A stretch of 64,000 nt of DNA from Salibaculum sp031581025 (GCF_031581025.1 NZ_JAVLCA010000002.1), one strand, 5' to 3'. Shown: positions 40,730 to 49,637, counted from the stretch's first letter. A program made the numbers and translations. Notes: generated by a model not told the origin, from the letters alone.

Positions 40730-41508
40730 TGAACAGGTCCGACGTGAACGACAGTGCCGACACCCTTTTTGCAGCCGACGCCTGGTACGAGCCCGGCGGG
40801 GGGCCGCGCTACCTGCAGCTGTCGCGCCACATTACCGAGGCTATCCATGACGGCACCCTGCGCGAGGGCGCCCAACTGCCCCCCGAACGCGATCTGGCCG
40901 AGTTGGCCGATGTCAGCCGGGTCACCGTGCGCCGCGCGGTGGCAGAGGTCGTCCGTTCGGGCCTGATCGCGCAACGCCGGGGGGCGGGGAGCTTCGTGAC
41001 CGGCACCGCCCCGCGGACCGAACAATCCCTGTCGACGCTTATCTCGTTCACCGAGAACATGAAGGCCCGCGGGCGGATCGCGACAAGCCGGGTGCTGACC
41101 CGGGGCCTTTACGCCCCCAGCCCCGACGAGATGATGGCGCTGGGCCTGTCGCCCGCGCGCCCGGTTGCGCGGCTGGAACGCCTGCGCAGCGCCGACGGGA
41201 CGCCCATGGCGATCGAGCGCTCCTCGCTGCCCGCCGACGTCCTGCCCGACCCGGACGCGGTGGAAACGTCGCTCTACGAGGTGTTGCGCCGCCACGGACA
41301 GGCCCCAGGCCGCGCCATCCAGCGGGTCACGGCCGAGAATGTGACCGGGGAAGATGCCGCGCTGCTGGGCCTGCCCGAAACCACCGCGATCTTGCGGATC
41401 GACCGCACCGGCTATCTTGACAGCGGCCGCCCGGTGGAATTCACGCGCGGCCTCTACAGGTCGGATTTCTACGACTTCGTCTCGGAACTGCGCCCCGACC
41501 AGGGCTGA
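40729..41508 (+). CDS. Second GntR-family (HutC/UTRA) regulator
   Basis: A 259-residue paralogue of the regulator at 38037. The HTH reads LPPERDLAELADVSRVTVRRA-like (LAELADVSRVTVRRAV), then RRGAGSFVTG, and the UTRA domain has FTENMKARGR, ARLERLRSADGTPMA and EFTRGLYRSDFYDFVSEL. It has its own operator-bearing leader 34 nt after nagB. Which of the two senses which sugar phosphate cannot be told. Confidence 0.92.
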   Translation: MNRSDVNDSADTLFAADAWYEPGGGPRYLQLSRHITEAIHDGTLREGAQLPPERDLAELADVSRVTVRRAVAEVVRSGLIAQRRGAGSFVTGTAPRTEQSLSTLISFTENMKARGRIATSRVLTRGLYAPSPDEMMALGLSPARPVARLERLRSADGTPMAIERSSLPADVLPDPDAVETSLYEVLRRHGQAPGRAIQRVTAENVTGEDAALLGLPETTAILRIDRTGYLDSGRPVEFTRGLYRSDFYDFVSELRPDQG

Positions 41509-41607
41509 GCGGGGCAAACGGCCGGAACCCGCCACACCGGGCATGGCCACTTGACCTTGCCCGCGCCGCGGCACAGCCTTGCCGCAGGCATCACGGAAAG
41601 GGCCGAC

Positions 41608-42552
41608 ATGAAAAAGATCGTTCTCACCGGGGCCTGTGGCGCCCTTGGCATGCAGATCCGCGAAATCCTGGCCGGGCGGACCGAAGAGCTGCTGTCGGTC
41701 GACATCCAGCCCGCACCCGAGACGCTGCTGCCCAACGAACGCTTCGAACAGGTGGACGTCGCGGACATGGCCGCCTTCGCGCCACTGGTCGAGGGGGCCG
41801 AGATGATCGTCCATTTCGCCGCCATCGTCGACGAACGCCCCTTCGAGGAGCTTCTGGGCCCGAATTACATATCGTCCTACAACGTCTGGGAGGCTGCCCA
41901 TCGGCACGGGGCACGGCGCGTGATCTATGCCTCTTCCGTTCATGCGGTCGGGATGCACGAGACCACCGCAGGGATCGGTCTGGACGCCCCGCATCGGCCC
42001 GACACATTCTACGGCCTGGCCAAGTGCTTTGCCGAGGACCTGGGACGCATGTACTGGGAAAAGCGTGGTCTCGAGGCGGTGTGCCTGCGCATTTTCTCCT
42101 GCACCGCCGAGCCGCAGAATCTGCGCGCCCTGCAAACCTGGCTGAGCTACGATGACCTGCGCCAGCTTGTCCGCAGGGCGGTCGAGGCGCCGGTGACCGG
42201 CTTTGCCACCGTGTTCGGCATTTCGGCCAACACCCGCGCGCCGATCAACAATGACAAGGCCGGGTTCCTGGGCTTCCGTCCCCAGGACAACGCCGAGGAC
42301 TGGGCCGCGCAGTTGCAGACCGGTGTCCCGCGGCCGGCGCCCGACGACATGGGGTATACCTGGCTGGGCGGGCCCTTCGCGGCGGTGCCGCTGGGCGAAT
42401 CCGGCATCGCAGGCATCAAGGCCATGAGCGCCGCCGCCAGCGATTCAGAGGCGGCACCCGCGGCCGCGACAACCGCAGAGGAGGCCGCGCCGGCCCGGGG
42501 CGCGAACGCCGACAAGCTGCCTCGGTTCCTGTCGCGCAAGATGGGCGACTGA
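41608..42552 (+). CDS. NAD-dependent epimerase/dehydratase-family SDR, uronate-dehydrogenase-like, with Ala-rich tail
   Basis: A 314-residue extended SDR. The NAD site is KKIVLTGACGALGMQIRE, and the catalytic pair is in the S...YGLAK arrangement (ASSVHAVGMH, FYGLAKCFAED). The overall pattern, including HFAAIVDERPFE and FGISANTRAP, resembles uronate dehydrogenases that oxidise galacturonate or glucuronate to lactones. The last 45 residues (SAAASDSEAAPAAATTAEE and a basic end) extend beyond the domain. ATG at 41608 is just before the NAD motif; the longer frame has no ribosome site. Confidence 0.8.
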   Translation: MKKIVLTGACGALGMQIREILAGRTEELLSVDIQPAPETLLPNERFEQVDVADMAAFAPLVEGAEMIVHFAAIVDERPFEELLGPNYISSYNVWEAAHRHGARRVIYASSVHAVGMHETTAGIGLDAPHRPDTFYGLAKCFAEDLGRMYWEKRGLEAVCLRIFSCTAEPQNLRALQTWLSYDDLRQLVRRAVEAPVTGFATVFGISANTRAPINNDKAGFLGFRPQDNAEDWAAQLQTGVPRPAPDDMGYTWLGGPFAAVPLGESGIAGIKAMSAAASDSEAAPAAATTAEEAAPARGANADKLPRFLSRKMGD

Positions 42553-42604
42553 GGCCCCGCAATCCACTGCTGCGCCCGGACACGCGGCGTGGCATGGTGG
42601 TGCC

Positions 42605-43456
42605 ATGACCGAGGCGCGCCCGCATGTTCTGGTCTTTCCCGAGGGGCTTGACCCAGCGGCCACCCACCATCTGGTGCGGGCGGAGCTGACGCCGCGGCGG
42701 CCGCGCCGCCTGCACCGGCATGCCTTCCACGAGTTGCTCTGGGTGCAGAACGGGACGGTGCGCCACCACCTGCCCGACCGGCGTGAGGATCTGGCCGAGG
42801 GCGACCTGATCTTCATCCGCCCCGGCGACACCCATGGCCTTCAGGGGCGGGGCGAGGCCGCCATGGTGGTATCACTCTCCATACGCGACAGTGCCATCGC
42901 AACGCTGGGCGCGCGTCACCCGGCCCTGGCGGGCATGGGGTTCTGGTCCGATGGCCCCGTGCCGCCCCGGCATCACCTGGACATGCGCCGCATGGCCGAG
43001 GTCAACCACGCCGCCCTGCGGCTGGAACGCGGGCCCCGCGACGCGCTGACGCTTGAGGCCTTCCTGTTGCCGCTGCTGGCCGATCTGGCGCAGGCCCCGG
43101 CAGACATCCCGCCCGATGCGCCCGCCTGGCTGCGCCATGCCTGCGCCGTCGCGCAGGACCCGGAGGTCTTTCGCCAGGGCGCCGCTGGGCTGGTCCGCGT
43201 GGCAGGCCGCGCCCACCCCCATGTCGCCCGCACCATGCGGCGCCACATGGGCCAGACCCCATCCGATTACGTCAACGCCCGGCGCATGGCCCATGCCGCC
43301 ACCCGCCTTCTGGGCAGCGAGGACAGCCTGGCCGAGATCGCCGCCGATTGCGGTGTTCCCAACCTGTCGCATTTTCACAAGCTGTTCCTGGCCGCCCATG
43401 GCCAGACGCCGCAGCGATTCCGCCGTGCCCGCCGCCAGCAGCTGATCCAGCCCTGA
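42605..43456 (+). CDS. AraC-family transcriptional regulator
   Basis: A 283-residue regulator with an N-terminal cupin sensor (RLHRHAFHELLWVQNGTVRH and GDLIFIRPGDTHG) and a C-terminal double HTH (VARTMRRHMGQTPSDYVNAR; LAEIAADCGVPNLSHFHKLF). It lies between the SDR gene and deoC on the same strand, so it could regulate either. The sugar it senses is not evident. Confidence 0.92.
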   Translation: MTEARPHVLVFPEGLDPAATHHLVRAELTPRRPRRLHRHAFHELLWVQNGTVRHHLPDRREDLAEGDLIFIRPGDTHGLQGRGEAAMVVSLSIRDSAIATLGARHPALAGMGFWSDGPVPPRHHLDMRRMAEVNHAALRLERGPRDALTLEAFLLPLLADLAQAPADIPPDAPAWLRHACAVAQDPEVFRQGAAGLVRVAGRAHPHVARTMRRHMGQTPSDYVNARRMAHAATRLLGSEDSLAEIAADCGVPNLSHFHKLFLAAHGQTPQRFRRARRQQLIQP

Positions 43457-43522
43457 CGCCGCGCCACATCTTGCCAGTCTGCGCGCCCCGTGACAGGCTT
43501 TGCCCATCGACGGGAGGCCCCT

Positions 43523-44521
43523 TTGCACACCACCGACAGCCACATGACGCGCGCCAGCGCGCAACTGCCGCAGGTCCATGAGCCGCGCAACGCGGGGATG
43601 GAGATGGACCTCTCGTGGGTCCGTGCCGTGCAGGCCAATAGGTCCGCCATCGAACGCCGCGCCGCGACCTTGCCGGGCCGCCGCAGCGTCAAAAGGGACT
43701 ATCAGGCCGCCTGGCTGTGCAAGGCCATCAGCCTGATCGACCTGACCACGCTGGCAGGCGACGATACCGAGGGCCGCGTGCGCCGCCTCTGCGCCAAGGC
43801 CCGTCAGCCGGTGCGCGCCGATATCCTCGACGCGCTTGGGATGCAGGGCCTGACCACCGGCGCGGTCTGCGTCTATCACGAGATGGTCGCACCGGCGGTC
43901 GAGGCCCTTCGCGGATCGGGCATTCCGGTGGCCGCGGTGTCCACCGGTTTTCCGGCGGGACTCTCGCCCTACCGCCTGCGCATTGCCGAAATCGGCGAAA
44001 GCGTTGCCGCCGGGGCCGAGGAGATCGACATCGTCATTTCCCGCCGCCATGTCCTGCAAGGCAACTGGCAGGCGCTTTACGACGAAATGCGCGAGATGCG
44101 CGCGGCCTGCGGCGACGCGCATGTCAAGGCCATCCTCGCCACCGGCGAACTGGGCACGCTGCGCAACGTCGCCCGCGCCTCGCTGGTCTGCATGATGGCC
44201 GGCGCCGATTTCATCAAGACCTCGACCGGCAAGGAAGGAGTCAATGCCACCCTGCCCGTCAGCCTGACCATGGTCCGCGCGATCCGCGACTACGCGGCGC
44301 GCACCGGCTACAAGGTGGGCTACAAGCCCGCGGGCGGGATTTCCAGGGCCAAGGACGCGCTGACCTACCTAGCGCTGATCAAGGACGAGTTGGGCAACCG
44401 CTGGCTGCAGCCCGACCTGTTCCGCTTCGGCGCCTCGTCCCTGCTGGGCGACATCGAGCGCCAGCTGGAGCATCACCTGACCGGGGCCTATTCCGTGGGC
44501 TGGCGGCACGCGATTGGATAA
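43523..44521 (+). CDS. deoC: Deoxyribose-phosphate aldolase
   Basis: DeoC splits 2-deoxyribose-5-phosphate into acetaldehyde and glyceraldehyde-3-phosphate. The 332-residue enzyme has the Schiff-base lysine in ADFIKTSTGKEG and the proton-relay lysine in GYKPAGGI. A TTG at 43523 with GGGAGG 5 nt upstream is chosen over the ATG at 43544. The next gene, an aldehyde dehydrogenase, starts 4 nt after the stop and could oxidise the acetaldehyde formed. Confidence 0.95.
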   Translation: MHTTDSHMTRASAQLPQVHEPRNAGMEMDLSWVRAVQANRSAIERRAATLPGRRSVKRDYQAAWLCKAISLIDLTTLAGDDTEGRVRRLCAKARQPVRADILDALGMQGLTTGAVCVYHEMVAPAVEALRGSGIPVAAVSTGFPAGLSPYRLRIAEIGESVAAGAEEIDIVISRRHVLQGNWQALYDEMREMRAACGDAHVKAILATGELGTLRNVARASLVCMMAGADFIKTSTGKEGVNATLPVSLTMVRAIRDYAARTGYKVGYKPAGGISRAKDALTYLALIKDELGNRWLQPDLFRFGASSLLGDIERQLEHHLTGAYSVGWRHAIG

Positions 44522-44525
44522 GCCG

Positions 44526-46850
44526 ATGACCGTGAAAGACATCTTCGAGACCATGGACTACGGCCCCGCCCTGGAATCCGCCGCCCCCGCGCTGGAATGG
44601 TTGGTGGATATGGGCGACCGGTTCGGCTGTTTCATCGACGGCAAATTCGCCGACCCGGGCGAAACCTTCGAGGCGAAGAACCCCGCCACCGGCAACGTGC
44701 TGGCCCATGTCACGCAAGCCACGCAGGCGGATGTGGACGCCGCTGTCGCCGCCGCACGCAAGGCGCAGCCGAAATGGGCACAGGACGGCCACAAGCGCGC
44801 CCGCGCGCTTTATGCCATCGCGCGTTTGCTGCAGAAACATGCGCGCCTTTTCGCCGTGCTCGAAACCCTCGACAACGGCAAGCCGATCCGCGAAAGCCGC
44901 GACATCGACATCCCGCTGGCCGCGCGGCATTTCTATTACCACGCCGGCATGGCCGAGCTGATGGAAGAGGAACTGCCCGACCAGGAGCCTCTGGGCGTCT
45001 GCGGCCAGATCGTACCCTGGAACTTTCCGCTGCTGATGCTCGCGTGGAAGATCGCCCCGGCGCTGGCTATGGGCAATACGACCGTCTTGAAGCCGGCCGA
45101 ATACACCTCGCTCACGGCGCTTCTCTTCGCCGATATCTGCCGCCAGGCGGGCCTGCCAAAAGGCGTCGTCAACATCGTCACCGGCGACGGCGCCGTGGGC
45201 GAGATGCTGGTCGCGGCGGATGTGGACAAGATCGCCTTCACCGGCTCCACCGCCGTGGGCCGCCGCATCCGCGAGGCCACCGCCGGATCAGGCAAGGCCC
45301 TGACGCTCGAACTGGGCGGCAAGTCGCCCTACGTCGTCTTCGAAGACGCCGATATCGACAGCGCGATCGAGGGGCTGGTCGACGCGATCTGGTTCAACCA
45401 GGGCGAGGTCTGCTGCGCCGGGTCGCGCCTGCTGGTACAGGAAGGCATTGCGCCACGCTTCTATGACAAGTTGCGCGCGCGCATGGACAAGCTGCGCCTG
45501 GGCGACCCGCTGGACAAGGCCATCGACGTCGGCGCCGTGGTCGACCCGGTCCAGTTGCGGACGATCACCGAGATGGTCGCGGCATCGAACGGCGACATTT
45601 ACCAGACCCCCGGCCCGCTGCCCGACAACGGTTGCTACTATCCGCCCACCCTGATCACCCGCCTGTCGCCCGCCGACCGCCTGATGCAAGAGGAAATCTT
45701 CGGCCCGGTCCTTGTCTCGTCCACCTTCCGCACGCCGGCCGAGGCGGTGGAGCTGGCCAACAGCACCCGCTACGGGCTGGCGGCTTCGCTCTGGACCGAG
45801 AACATAAACCTGGCCCTCGATATCGCGCCGAAACTGGCCGCCGGCGTGGTCTGGGTTAACGCCACGAACCTCTTTGACGCCGCCGCCGGTTTCGGCGGGG
45901 TGCGCGAAAGCGGCTTCGGCCGCGAGGGCGGCTGGGAGGGGCTTCTGGCCTATACCCGGCCCAGGGGCACGGCCCAGAAACTGTCGCCGGTGGCGCCCTT
46001 CACCACCAATGACGGGAACCCGATCCCGCCGCTGGACCGCACCGCCAAGCTCTATGTCGGCGGCAAGCAGGCTCGCCCCGACGGCGGCTGTTCCCGGCCC
46101 GTCTATACCCGGACGGGAAAGTTGCTCGGCCATGCCTCGCTGGCCAATCGCAAGGACCTGCGCAACGCGGTCGAGGCCATGACGGCCGCCAGGGCCTGGT
46201 CCGCGACCACCGGCCACCAGCGGGCGCAGATCCTCTATTACATCGCCGAGAACCTCTCGGCCCGCGAGGATGAATTCGCCGCCCGGATCAACCACCTGAC
46301 CGGCGGGCGCTCGGGCGACAAGGAGGTGACGCAGGCCATCCGGACCCTGTTCAAATGGGCGGCCTGGGCCGACAAGCACGACCACCGCGCCAAGCCGGTG
46401 CCCCTGCGCGGCACGGCACTGGCCATGAACGAACCGGTCGGCAATATCGGCGTGCTCTGCGACGATGCGCGGGCGCTGATGGGCCTGATCGAGCCCATGG
46501 CCCCCGCCATTGCCATGGGCAACCGCGTTACCGCGGTGGCCTCGGCCCCCTATCCACTCGCCGCGACCGATTTCTATCAGGTGCTGGACACCTCGGACCT
46601 GCCCGGCGGGGTGGTCAATATCCTTACCGGCGATCATGCCGACCTTGCCCCGCAGATGGCCGCCCATGCGGGGCTCGATGCGGTCTGGTCGTTTTCCTCG
46701 ACGGACCTGTCGGCAGAGATCGAACGCACCTCGGCGGGCACACTGAAACGCACCTGGGTCAACAACGGCCAGACCCGCGCCTGGCCCAGCACGACCTGGC
46801 TGGCGCAATCGACCGAGGTCAAGACCGTCTGGATTCCCTACGGCGAATAG
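44526..46850 (+). CDS. Tandem-domain aldehyde dehydrogenase, ALDH16 type
   Basis: A 774-residue fusion. Residues 1 to about 490 form a complete ALDH with PWNFPLLMLAWKIAPAL, FTGSTAVGRRI, the base E262 in LELGGKSP and the nucleophile C296 in FNQGEVCCAGSR. Residues about 505-774 are a second, partial ALDH domain (LYVGGKQARPDGG, PVGNIGVLCDDARALMGL, GGVVNILTGDHADL) without a catalytic cysteine. This matches ALDH16, known in bacteria and animals. Coupling to deoC suggests acetaldehyde or a deoxyribose-derived aldehyde as substrate. Confidence 0.92.
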   Translation: MTVKDIFETMDYGPALESAAPALEWLVDMGDRFGCFIDGKFADPGETFEAKNPATGNVLAHVTQATQADVDAAVAAARKAQPKWAQDGHKRARALYAIARLLQKHARLFAVLETLDNGKPIRESRDIDIPLAARHFYYHAGMAELMEEELPDQEPLGVCGQIVPWNFPLLMLAWKIAPALAMGNTTVLKPAEYTSLTALLFADICRQAGLPKGVVNIVTGDGAVGEMLVAADVDKIAFTGSTAVGRRIREATAGSGKALTLELGGKSPYVVFEDADIDSAIEGLVDAIWFNQGEVCCAGSRLLVQEGIAPRFYDKLRARMDKLRLGDPLDKAIDVGAVVDPVQLRTITEMVAASNGDIYQTPGPLPDNGCYYPPTLITRLSPADRLMQEEIFGPVLVSSTFRTPAEAVELANSTRYGLAASLWTENINLALDIAPKLAAGVVWVNATNLFDAAAGFGGVRESGFGREGGWEGLLAYTRPRGTAQKLSPVAPFTTNDGNPIPPLDRTAKLYVGGKQARPDGGCSRPVYTRTGKLLGHASLANRKDLRNAVEAMTAARAWSATTGHQRAQILYYIAENLSAREDEFAARINHLTGGRSGDKEVTQAIRTLFKWAAWADKHDHRAKPVPLRGTALAMNEPVGNIGVLCDDARALMGLIEPMAPAIAMGNRVTAVASAPYPLAATDFYQVLDTSDLPGGVVNILTGDHADLAPQMAAHAGLDAVWSFSSTDLSAEIERTSAGTLKRTWVNNGQTRAWPSTTWLAQSTEVKTVWIPYGE

Positions 46851-46886
46851 CCTGCGGTTTCTTTGGACCAAAAATATCCCGGGGGA

Positions 46887-46920
46887 GTCTGCCCATCGGG
46901 CAGACGGGGGCAGCGCCCCC
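46887..46920. repeat. Tandem-hairpin intergenic repeat (REP-like)
   Basis: GTCTGCCC-ATC-GGGCAGAC is followed directly by GGGGGC-AGC-GCCCCC. The lead-in (CCAAAAATATCCCGGGGGAG, 46868-46887) is a sequence I associate with a common intergenic repeat in Rhodobacteraceae. It sits between convergent genes and could end both messages. Confidence 0.6.
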
Positions 46921-46992
46921 GATCACGAGGTGAGGTGACGCCAAAGGCGACGCCGAGACATCATGGGTGCGCGGCACGCGCACACGATCAGG

Positions 46993-47667
46993 TCATTTGC
47001 CGCGCCAGTTGTCCCACCAGCGCCGCAGCCGCCCGCGCCGCTTTGCAAAATCCGCCTGCACATGATCCATCCGGTCCTCCGCGCTCTCGGTCAGCGGGTC
47101 CAGCGTGCGTTCACGGAACTGCCGCCACATGGCCCGCACGAACAGGACGCCCGCCAGCATCAGCGCGTAGATGATGAAATTGGACCAGGGGATCGGGCGG
47201 AAATCCTCGCCCGGCGTGGGGCGAATCGACACGGCATTGGGATAGATCGACAGCCAGTTGATGCGCCAGCCGTAGTGGGTGATCACGACCCAGTCATGCG
47301 GCGGCTCGGTCGAGATCGCGGTTCCCGCCTCGGCCTGCAGATCGGCACTGTCGAACTTGAAATAGGGGGGGTAGATCCACCCGGTGTCCTCGTTGCGGTA
47401 AACGATGGTCTGTCTGCCGCTCCGGATCAGGTTGAACAGGTAGCTCTTCTTGCGCTCGGCATTGATGAACCGCAGGTCGCGCGAAACGCTTTCGGCATTG
47501 CCGGTATCCGTCTGGGCGAAGAATATCCGGTTGAGCCCCGAGAAATCCGTGCGCACCACCTCGGTCGAGGTCACCCGCGCGATGTCGCGCTGCGGCAGCA
47601 CGTAGTGCAGCCAGAGGGCGAGGATCAAAAAGATCGTGATACGGACGGCGCGGCGGATATTGCGCAT
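46993..47667 (-). CDS. DUF1523 family membrane-anchored protein
   Basis: A 224-residue protein with an N-terminal membrane segment (RITIFLILALWLHYVLPQRD), a soluble domain (about 28-165) and a second span near 170-190, then an Arg-rich cytoplasmic tail (RRGRLRRWWDNWRGK). Stretches such as RDIARVTSTEVVR and SRDLRFINAE fit DUF1523, a Rhodobacteraceae family of unknown function. It follows the next small membrane gene after 12 nt, so the two are likely co-expressed. Confidence 0.82.
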   Translation of the reverse strand: MRNIRRAVRITIFLILALWLHYVLPQRDIARVTSTEVVRTDFSGLNRIFFAQTDTGNAESVSRDLRFINAERKKSYLFNLIRSGRQTIVYRNEDTGWIYPPYFKFDSADLQAEAGTAISTEPPHDWVVITHYGWRINWLSIYPNAVSIRPTPGEDFRPIPWSNFIIYALMLAGVLFVRAMWRQFRERTLDPLTESAEDRMDHVQADFAKRRGRLRRWWDNWRGK

Positions 47668-47679
47668 GGCGGGCTCTCT

Positions 47680-47940
47680 TCAGTTGACGAAATAAATGAT
47701 GGCGCCGACCAGGACCGGCGGAATGACATAGACCAGCAGGATCAGCCGCCGTCTCAGGCTGGTCTCATACTCTTTCATGCCTTCCTTGACAAAGGCATCG
47801 CGGTGAATGCCCGCGGGACGGGTTTCCTCCCATTCGGCCTCGAGCTTCTCGCGCCGGACCGACCGTGAGTAGAGCGAGATGCAGACATAGACAACGCTGA
47901 GGAAAAGAAACCCGAAGATGACAAGCCGAACGAAGCTCAT
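47680..47940 (-). CDS. Small two-span membrane protein upstream of DUF1523
   Basis: An 86-residue protein with an N-terminal span (VRLVIFGFLFLSVVYVCISL), a charged middle (RREKLEAEWEETRPAGIHRD) and a C-terminal span (LILLVYVIPPVLVGAIIYFV). ATG at 47940 overlaps the end of a small upstream frame (ATGA). I recall such a gene pairing with DUF1523 genes in relatives, but cannot name a function. Confidence 0.75.
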   Translation of the reverse strand: MSFVRLVIFGFLFLSVVYVCISLYSRSVRREKLEAEWEETRPAGIHRDAFVKEGMKEYETSLRRRLILLVYVIPPVLVGAIIYFVN

Positions 47941-48119
47941 TGTCCACACCTTTCCGTCAAGTCCCCCGCGGCGCCCCCGGGGGTGACCTTCAGCGGCACC
48001 GCCTTCAAGGCCGCGTGCCGGAAGAGTGCCGCGCCAGCGCCCACCTTGTCCACAGCGCAGTCTGCCGCGCGGGGCGCGTCCGCATCGGGCCTGTCCGCCG
48101 CGACCCGCTGGGTCCGCAT
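47937..48119 (-). CDS. Doubtful 60-residue frame in a 363-bp gap
   Basis: The interval 47941-48303 has no recognised gene. On the minus strand a frame open from about 48230 ends at 47937 with an ATGA overlap to the next gene, which is what a real upstream gene would do. Its only ATG is at 48119. The sequence (RPDADAPRAADCAVDKVGAG, ALFRHAALKAVPLKV) has high third-position GC but no family I know. No ribosome site is clear. It may be a remnant. Confidence 0.25.
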   Translation of the reverse strand: MRTQRVAADRPDADAPRAADCAVDKVGAGAALFRHAALKAVPLKVTPGGAAGDLTERCGQ

Positions 48120-48303
48120 GTCGACCTGCCGCGCCGGGGTGTCGAAGGCGACGTCGGACGCGGCGACAGTGCGGGGACGAGCGTCCGGTCCATCAGGCCA
48201 GTTTCGACGAGGCGTCTTCGATCCCGGCTTTCACGTCCATCCGTCGCGTGGCCCGAGCAGGGGCCGCCTGCGCTGCGTCGACGCAGCGCCCCTTCGGATA
48301 CCG

Positions 48304-48648
48304 TCACCAAGTTTCGTTCTTCCATCGCCTGGGCAGGCTGGCCACCCCCAACACCATCACCGGCCCCCAAAGCAGCGCGGAAATCGCGCCCAGCTTGAGG
48401 AAATGCCCCACGAAAGGCGCCAGGCCGTCGCGCGTCAGTGTCGCCCAGTCAATGCCCTGCGCGAGGTAGAGCACCGTGAAGAAGCCGATGCCCAGCACCA
48501 GCATGATCAGGGCCGAACACAGGCCGAGCAGGATCAGCGGCTTCACGCCCTCCGGGAAGACATGAAACAACAGGCGCGGCACAGACCAGCCCATGGCCGC
48601 CAGAACCAGCGCAGGAACGATCAGGTCGAGCCCGACACCGCCCGTCAT
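48304..48648 (-). CDS. Small hypothetical membrane protein
   Basis: A 114-residue protein with three hydrophobic segments (about 8-25, 35-62 and 85-105), including PLILLGLCSALIMLVLGIGF. It ends in a basic tail PRRWKNETW. It lies between the L,D-transpeptidase and the DUF1523 pair, same strand. Nothing indicates a function; length and composition look like a conserved roseobacter protein. Confidence 0.7.
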   Translation of the reverse strand: MTGGVGLDLIVPALVLAAMGWSVPRLLFHVFPEGVKPLILLGLCSALIMLVLGIGFFTVLYLAQGIDWATLTRDGLAPFVGHFLKLGAISALLWGPVMVLGVASLPRRWKNETW

Positions 48649-48753
48649 TCCCCGGCCCTGTCATCCCGGCCCCCGCAGCCCAGGCCGCGCCCCTCGGACC
48701 GCACCGCAAGCCCGCTCCTCCGACTGTCAACGCAGGCCCCCACGGCGCCCCGC

Positions 48754-49524
48754 TCAGGTCTCGTCGGACGCCGCGCCGTCTTCGGCGGGCACCTCCGTGA
48801 CGCCGTAGATGGACTCGGGATCGACGGTGGTCGGCGGCAGTTCCTCGCCCCGATTGGCAAGTTCCTCGCCCTCGGCGGCCACCGATTCCTCATAGGTCCG
48901 CACGGTCACGCGCGCGCCACGCTCGACACGCTCATAAAGGTCGATGATGTCCTGGTTGAACAGACGAATGCAGCCCGCCGACCCGGAATTGCCGATCGAG
49001 GTCAGGTCATTGGTGCCATGGATGCGGAAGTAGGTGTCACGCCCGTTCTGGTAGAGATAGAGCGCGCGCGCGCCCAGCGGGCTGGCAAGGCCACCCTCGA
49101 CACCCTTTGCGAAGGGCCCGTAGACCTCGGGCTGGGTGCGCAACATGTTTGCCGTCGGGGTCCAGCCCGGCCATTCGCGCTTCATGCCGACCCTGGAGTC
49201 GCCGCGCATCCGCAGCCCGGCCCGTCCCACCGCGATGGGATAGCGCATGGCGGTACCATCCGGCTCGACGAAATAGAGGAGCTTGGCGTGGGGATCGACA
49301 ACGATGGTGCCGGGGGCCTCGGGGCCGTCGTAGTCGACCGGCGTCCGGCGGTTGACGCCCTGCAGGTATTCCGCGGGCACCGGTGGCAGGACATACTCGC
49401 CGTCCTCCTGCGCCTCATACCCGGCAACTGGCCCGCCCGGCAGCACGCCCACGACCTCGCCGGAACACCCCGCAAGGGCCATCAGGGACAGGAGCGGGAT
49501 CAAGAGGCGGAAAGCAGGGCGCAT
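48754..49524 (-). CDS. L,D-transpeptidase lipoprotein (YkuD domain)
   Basis: A 256-residue exported enzyme that makes 3-3 peptidoglycan links or ties proteins to the wall. The lipobox LMALAGC puts the lipidated cysteine at residue 20. The YkuD core (about 75-205) carries the catalytic signature IHGTNDLTSIGNSGSAGCIR, with the nucleophilic cysteine in SAGCIRL. The C-terminal 45 residues are acidic and low-complexity (EEELANRGEELPP). Confidence 0.93.
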   Translation of the reverse strand: MRPAFRLLIPLLSLMALAGCSGEVVGVLPGGPVAGYEAQEDGEYVLPPVPAEYLQGVNRRTPVDYDGPEAPGTIVVDPHAKLLYFVEPDGTAMRYPIAVGRAGLRMRGDSRVGMKREWPGWTPTANMLRTQPEVYGPFAKGVEGGLASPLGARALYLYQNGRDTYFRIHGTNDLTSIGNSGSAGCIRLFNQDIIDLYERVERGARVTVRTYEESVAAEGEELANRGEELPPTTVDPESIYGVTEVPAEDGAASDET

Positions 49525-49637
49525 GGGTCAATTTCCTTTTCAAGTCAGGCGCAGCCTAGCAGGCCCGCGCCCCGAGGCAATCCCGTCCGCGCAGGCGCTG
49601 TGCTTTCGATCACGCGCCGAAAACACCCGGGCACGCC

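Noticed and set aside
46887..46920. Palindromes as part of a CRISPR array
   Set aside because: There is one copy only, with no spacers and no cas genes anywhere in the window.
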